From positions 1 to 46,692 of the forward strand of contig JAAEQB010000055.1 of the NCBI GenBank assembly GCA_024231975.1: a stretch of DNA of 46,692 nucleotides, read 5' to 3'. Under the pieces are notes generated by a model. It searched no databases. It saw only the letters and a program-made list of their open reading frames with translations, and was not told the origin of the DNA. This DNA is from Allobosea sp. GTDB lineage: Bacteria > Pseudomonadota > Alphaproteobacteria > Rhizobiales > Beijerinckiaceae. The stretch's first letter is position 1; the number at the start of each line of letters is the position of its first letter. The position numbers were made by a program, and so were the translations under genes. Below are positions 42,869 through 46,692 of the stretch, in pieces.

Positions 42869-44152
42869 ATGCTCAGCAGACGCGACACCCTGCGTGGTGG
42901 CCTGGCGCTCGGCGCAACGGCCCTTGCTCCATCGGCAGGCTTTCGTGCCCTGGCGGCTGAAACCGTCATGCGCCTCTACTGGTGGGGCACACCCACCCGC
43001 ACCGAGCGGACGCTGGGCGTCGCCCGGCTGTTCGAGGCGGCCAATGCCGGCGTCAAGATCAATGGCGAGGTCGGCGGCGCCGATTACTGGTCGAAGCTGA
43101 CGACGATGATCGCCGGCGGCAACGCACCAGACATCTTCCAGCTCGAGCCCGGCCGCTTCCCCGACTACAGCCGCCGCGGCGCCACGCGGCCGCTCGACGA
43201 CTATCTCGGCAAGATCATCCGGACCGACCGGCTTTCGCCCGGCGTGCTGGCGCTCGGCACGGTCGACGGCAAGGTCATGGGCATGCCCTTGTCGCTCAAT
43301 GCCTTCGCGCTGCTCTACCATACCGAGCCGTTCAAGGAGACCGGCATCGCGCCGCCGACGCCCAAGACGACCTGGGACGAGTTCGCCAAACTCTGCGTCG
43401 ACCTGACCAAGGCGATGGGCAGGAAGAACGTCTGGGCCGTCGGCAACTGCTCGCGCTACATGCAGACCTTCCAGTCCTGGCTGCTCCAGCGCGGCAAGCT
43501 CATCTTCACGGAGGAAGGCCGGCCGGGCTTCGACGCCAAGGACGGCGCCGAGTGGTTCGCCTATTGGGAGGCGCTCGCCAAGGCAGGCGGCTGCGCCAGC
43601 GCGGAAGTCCAGGCCCTCGACAAGGCCAATGTCGACAGCAACCAGATGGCGCGCGGCAATGCCGTCATGACGCTGTCCTACTCCAACCTGCTGGCCGCCT
43701 ATCAGGCGGTCGCCAAATCCCCGCTCGACCTGACGGCGCTGCCGATCCTGAACCAGTCCGCGCCGTCCGGCCTGTTCTACCGGCCCGGCCTGCATTGGGC
43801 GATCGCGAGCACGACAAAGTCGCCGGAGCTGGCAGCCCGCTTCATCGATTTCTTCGTCAACGATATCGAAGCGGGCAAGGTGCTCGGGGTCGAGCGCGGC
43901 GCCCCGATCAACCAGGATGTCATGGCGGCGATCGCTCCGACGATCGACCCGCTGGAGCGCAAGGTGCTCGACTATCTCAAGCTGATCGAGAGCCGGGTCG
44001 GTCCCTATCCCCCGCCCTTCCCGCTCGGCACCTCCGAGTTCGACGAGCGCTCGTTCCGTTCGATCGCCGATAAGGTCGCGTTCGGACAGCTCAGCCCGAC
44101 CAAGGCTGGCGAACAGCTGCTCGCTGACGCTCTTCGCATCATCAAGCCCTAG
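42869..44152 (+). CDS. Sugar ABC importer, family 1 binding protein
   Basis: A 427-aa periplasmic receptor of the SBP_bac_1 class. The signal peptide starts SRRDTLRGG, a twin-arginine-like motif, with a hydrophobic stretch to residue 30, so export by the Tat route is possible. YWWGTPTRTERT and the GGNAPDIFQLEPG segment are class features. GGAGGAGAAAGAG precedes the ATG. The ligand is probably an oligosaccharide containing uronate. Confidence 0.88.
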   Translation: MLSRRDTLRGGLALGATALAPSAGFRALAAETVMRLYWWGTPTRTERTLGVARLFEAANAGVKINGEVGGADYWSKLTTMIAGGNAPDIFQLEPGRFPDYSRRGATRPLDDYLGKIIRTDRLSPGVLALGTVDGKVMGMPLSLNAFALLYHTEPFKETGIAPPTPKTTWDEFAKLCVDLTKAMGRKNVWAVGNCSRYMQTFQSWLLQRGKLIFTEEGRPGFDAKDGAEWFAYWEALAKAGGCASAEVQALDKANVDSNQMARGNAVMTLSYSNLLAAYQAVAKSPLDLTALPILNQSAPSGLFYRPGLHWAIASTTKSPELAARFIDFFVNDIEAGKVLGVERGAPINQDVMAAIAPTIDPLERKVLDYLKLIESRVGPYPPPFPLGTSEFDERSFRSIADKVAFGQLSPTKAGEQLLADALRIIKP

Positions 44153-44168
44153 CAGCGCATTATCGCTG

Positions 44169-44185
44169 AGCGCCCGGCTGGCGCT
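44169..44185 (+). other. Stem-loop between binding protein and DUF2264 genes
   Basis: AGCGCC-CGGCT-GGCGCT, a perfect 6-bp stem 17 nt after the stop of the binding protein gene. No T run follows. In ABC operons such structures often stabilise the upstream message, raising the amount of binding protein, but the function here is not known. Confidence 0.35.
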
Positions 44186-44218
44186 CCGCTCTGGATTTTC
44201 GGCCGGCGACAGGTGACC

Positions 44219-46090
44219 ATGAGCGATACGATCTTCCCGAACGGGCTCTTCCGCCCCTGGTCCGGCAATCCGCTGCTCAGCCGCGTCGATGTCGAACAGG
44301 CGCTACGTGTCCTGGCCGAGCCCGCCGAGCGCTATCGCTCCGCCGGCGGAGCGCGCTTACGCCTGTCCCCGACCGCTGCCCATTTCGACCAGGCGCCGGC
44401 GGATATGGAGGGCTATGCCCGCCTGCTCTGGGGTTTGGCCCCGGCCCAGGCGGGCGGCGCCGACTGGATCGACTGGGGTCCGATCGCGCGCGGTCTCGCC
44501 AATGGCTGCGATCCCGATCATCCGGAATTCTGGGGCTGGCCCGGCCAGGTCGACCAGCGCCTGGTCGAATTGGCGGCGATCGGCTTCGCCCTGCGCCTCG
44601 TCCCCGACAAGCTCTGGGAACCGCTCGACGCCCGCGCCCGCACGCAGGTCGCCGACTATCTTCGTCGCGGCCACGCCTGCGATTTCGCGGACAACAACTG
44701 GAAGTTCTTTCGGCTGATGATCGGCATGGGGCTCGCCAGCGTCGGCGCAGACTATGACCGCTCGCTCGACGAGCGCTATGTGCAGGAGCTCGAGGCGTTC
44801 TATCTCGGCGACGGCTGGTACAGCGACGGCAATGTCCGGCGCGCCGATCACTACATCCCCTTCGCCTTCCATTTCTACGGACCGCTGCTCGCGGCTCTGC
44901 AGGGCGGCAGGCGGGCTGATGCCTATCGCGAGCGCGCCCGATTGATCGCCCCGGACATTGCGCGCTGGTTCGCCGATGATGGTCCGGCCCTCGCCTTCGG
45001 GCGCTCGATGACCTACCGCTTCGCGATCGCCGGCTTCTGGGGGGCGCTCGCTTTGATCGGCGAGGAGGCACTGCCCTGGGGGCAGCTCAAGGGCTTCTAC
45101 CTGCGCAATCTGCGCTGGTGGGCGCAGCGCCCGATGGCCGAGCGCGATGGCATCCTGCCCGTCGGCTATGGCTACCCCGACCTGCACATGTGCGAGAGCT
45201 ACAACTCGCCGCAATCGCCCTACTGGGCCTTCAAGGCCTTCCTGCCGCTCGCCTTGCCGGAAGAGCATCCGTTCTGGGCCGCGGAGGAAGAGCCTTGCCC
45301 GCCACGCCCTGCGCCCGCGGTACTGCCCCATGCCGGCATGATGGTGGCCAATCCGCCCGGCGATGCCGTCGCTCTGGTCTGCGGCCAACAGACCGAGCCG
45401 ACCAATCGCTGGGCTCGCCTTGGCGCGCAGAAATACGCGAAGTTCGCCTATTCCGCGCGCTACGGCTTCAGTGTCGAGAGCGACCCCTTGCGCCTGTCGG
45501 AAGCCGTGCTCGACAACATGATCGGCTTCAGCAGCGACGGGCAGCATTACCGCTTCCGCGAATACAACGAGGAAGCCCTGCTCGCCGGCGATGTCCTGTT
45601 CGCGCGCTGGCGCCCCTACACCGATGTCACAGTCGAGAGCTGGATGTACTGGCAGCACGACCACCATGTCCGGGTACATCGCGTCACGACGCCGCGCCGG
45701 CTCGTCACGGTCGAGGGCGGTTTCGCGATCCCGCGTCTGCCAGGACCTGCCGAAGGGCATCGCGCCGAGCCCGGAGAAGCCATCATCCGCACCCCCGCCG
45801 ACCTGTCGGCGCTGTTTGATCTCTCGCCGAGCCTGCGACGCGATGGAAAAGCCCAGATCGCACCGCCCAACACCAACCTGGTTGCAGCGAAGACGCTGGT
45901 TCCGCAACTGGTCGGTGAGTTGCCGGAGGGTGTCTCGGTGCTGGCTTGCGCCGTGATCGCCGGCCCGCGCTCGGCGGCGCTGGACGCCTCGGCCGAGGCA
46001 ATTCGGCGGCGACCGCCGGACCTCGCCATGCTCGAAGACAAGGTGGCGCGGCTCGGCCGGCCGATCAGCCTGATGCGATGCCCAGGTTGA
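44219..46090 (+). CDS. DUF2264-family protein
   Basis: A 623-aa protein of the DUF2264 family, with its conserved EGYARLLWGLAP, NNWKFFRLMIG, GDGWYSDG and HMCESYNSPQSPYWAFKAF stretches. The N-terminal 330 residues are probably an (alpha/alpha) toroid and the C-terminal part is beta-rich, as in several uronate lyases and hydrolases. No signal peptide. I chose the ATG at 44219; a GTG at 44213 is the other option. It is the last gene of the CUT1 operon, and the family is often found beside sugar importers and glycoside hydrolases. Enzyme activity is not established, so I give only the family. Confidence 0.8.
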   Translation: MSDTIFPNGLFRPWSGNPLLSRVDVEQALRVLAEPAERYRSAGGARLRLSPTAAHFDQAPADMEGYARLLWGLAPAQAGGADWIDWGPIARGLANGCDPDHPEFWGWPGQVDQRLVELAAIGFALRLVPDKLWEPLDARARTQVADYLRRGHACDFADNNWKFFRLMIGMGLASVGADYDRSLDERYVQELEAFYLGDGWYSDGNVRRADHYIPFAFHFYGPLLAALQGGRRADAYRERARLIAPDIARWFADDGPALAFGRSMTYRFAIAGFWGALALIGEEALPWGQLKGFYLRNLRWWAQRPMAERDGILPVGYGYPDLHMCESYNSPQSPYWAFKAFLPLALPEEHPFWAAEEEPCPPRPAPAVLPHAGMMVANPPGDAVALVCGQQTEPTNRWARLGAQKYAKFAYSARYGFSVESDPLRLSEAVLDNMIGFSSDGQHYRFREYNEEALLAGDVLFARWRPYTDVTVESWMYWQHDHHVRVHRVTTPRRLVTVEGGFAIPRLPGPAEGHRAEPGEAIIRTPADLSALFDLSPSLRRDGKAQIAPPNTNLVAAKTLVPQLVGELPEGVSVLACAVIAGPRSAALDASAEAIRRRPPDLAMLEDKVARLGRPISLMRCPG

Positions 46091-46253
46091 GCGAAGAAGC
46101 TATCCCTGGCCTGCGGCAACGCTGCTCCTGCACTTCTGAAGACGATACGAAATAGACTTATGATCTCCTCGCTGTACCAGCCCGCTCAGATCAACCTCTG
46201 ATCCTACCGTGCCAGATCCAGCACAAGGGGCGCTGCGCGGGCGATCGCAGCCA

Positions 46254-46692
46254 CTATCGCCCTGCCCTGATTCCGCCGAGCAGGATCTTGATGGCGAGTT
46301 CGGTGACCTGTTCGCTGCTGGCGCCGCTGGCGCGCATCCATTCCGGTACGCGGCTCAGCCCGCCGAGGAAATACGGCACGAGCAGGCGCAGGTCGATGCC
46401 GGCATCGACCTCGCCGCTGGCGATGCCACCCGCGAACAGATCGTGCCAGAGCTGGGCGTATTTCTCGCGCATCTTGCGGCTGCGCCGCTTGATGATCGGC
46501 GGCAGGTGTTCGTAGACGTGCATGTACTTCTGGTCCTTGCCGACCAGGCTTGAAACATGCACTCCGACCGCCGCAGACAGCCGGTCTGCGAACGGAGCCT
46601 CTTTCGGCAGGCCCCGGATCGTCTCCGCCAGACGGGCATAGAGCGTCTCGATCCCCTGGTTGAGGATCTCCTCGACGATCTCGTCCTTGGAC
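46254..46692 (-). CDS. TetR-family regulator, N terminus cut by the window edge
   Basis: The last 145 codons of a regulator whose start lies beyond the window. The visible part begins SKDEIVEEILNQG, which follows directly on the helix-turn-helix of TetR proteins, and continues as an all-helical ligand domain (LYARLAETIRG, YEHLPPIIKRRSRKMREKYAQLWHD, PYFLGGLSRVPEWMR). It is convergent with the DUF2264 gene. The 163 bp between them hold nothing that I can assign. Target and ligand unknown. Confidence 0.82.
   Translation of the reverse strand, partial: SKDEIVEEILNQGIETLYARLAETIRGLPKEAPFADRLSAAVGVHVSSLVGKDQKYMHVYEHLPPIIKRRSRKMREKYAQLWHDLFAGGIASGEVDAGIDLRLLVPYFLGGLSRVPEWMRASGASSEQVTELAIKILLGGIRAGR

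Overview
The window looks like the chromosome of a high-GC alphaproteobacterium of the Hyphomicrobiales, probably close to Bosea, Methylobacterium or other oxalate-using soil and plant-associated genera. I infer this from the alphaproteobacterial SucC/SucD sequences, the fused NuoE-NuoF formate dehydrogenase subunit and the oxalate gene set. No database search was possible. There are no tRNA, rRNA or CRISPR features that I can support.

Positions 1-26.7 kb form a nearly complete oxalate, glyoxylate and formate island. A gntR-oxc-frc operon (minus strand) activates and decarboxylates oxalate. A divergent tctA-tctC-tctB operon encodes a tripartite carboxylate importer. fdhBA (minus) encodes an NAD-dependent molybdenum or tungsten formate dehydrogenase that would oxidise the formate released by Frc/Oxc. 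Next come a fused ADP-forming acyl-CoA synthetase, a SucCD paralogue and a second GntR regulator. A gcl-hyi-glxR-panE-FAH operon (minus) follows. The PanE-like protein is the likely oxalyl-CoA reductase making glyoxylate, and Gcl and GlxR carry glyoxylate on to glycerate. An IclR regulator and a second, divergent SucCD-like pair close the island.

The most striking signal is a 17-bp inverted repeat, TGGCAT-N5-ATGCCA, found by eye at six sites in four intergenic regions: gntR/tctA (two), fdhB/acyl-CoA synthetase (two), upstream of gcl and upstream of the second SucCD-like pair. At three promoters it lies 11-12 nt downstream of a TTGAC(A/C/G) box. This ties transport, activation, formate oxidation, glyoxylate assimilation and the CoA ligases into one probable GntR regulon.

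A frameshifted, truncated IS3-family transposase remnant (26.76-27.37 kb) separates this island from a second catabolic region. That region (27.4-46.1 kb) holds an SMP-30 lactonase, an unusual IclR/SMP-30 fusion with a substituted metal ligand, an enolase-superfamily dehydratase, an SDR dehydrogenase, a peptide/nickel-type ABC importer with a double ATPase, a LacI regulator, a GH88 unsaturated glucuronyl hydrolase, a CUT1 sugar ABC importer and a DUF2264 protein. Together they suggest uptake and breakdown of uronate-containing oligosaccharides. The window opens in the last strand of an autotransporter barrel and closes inside a TetR regulator.
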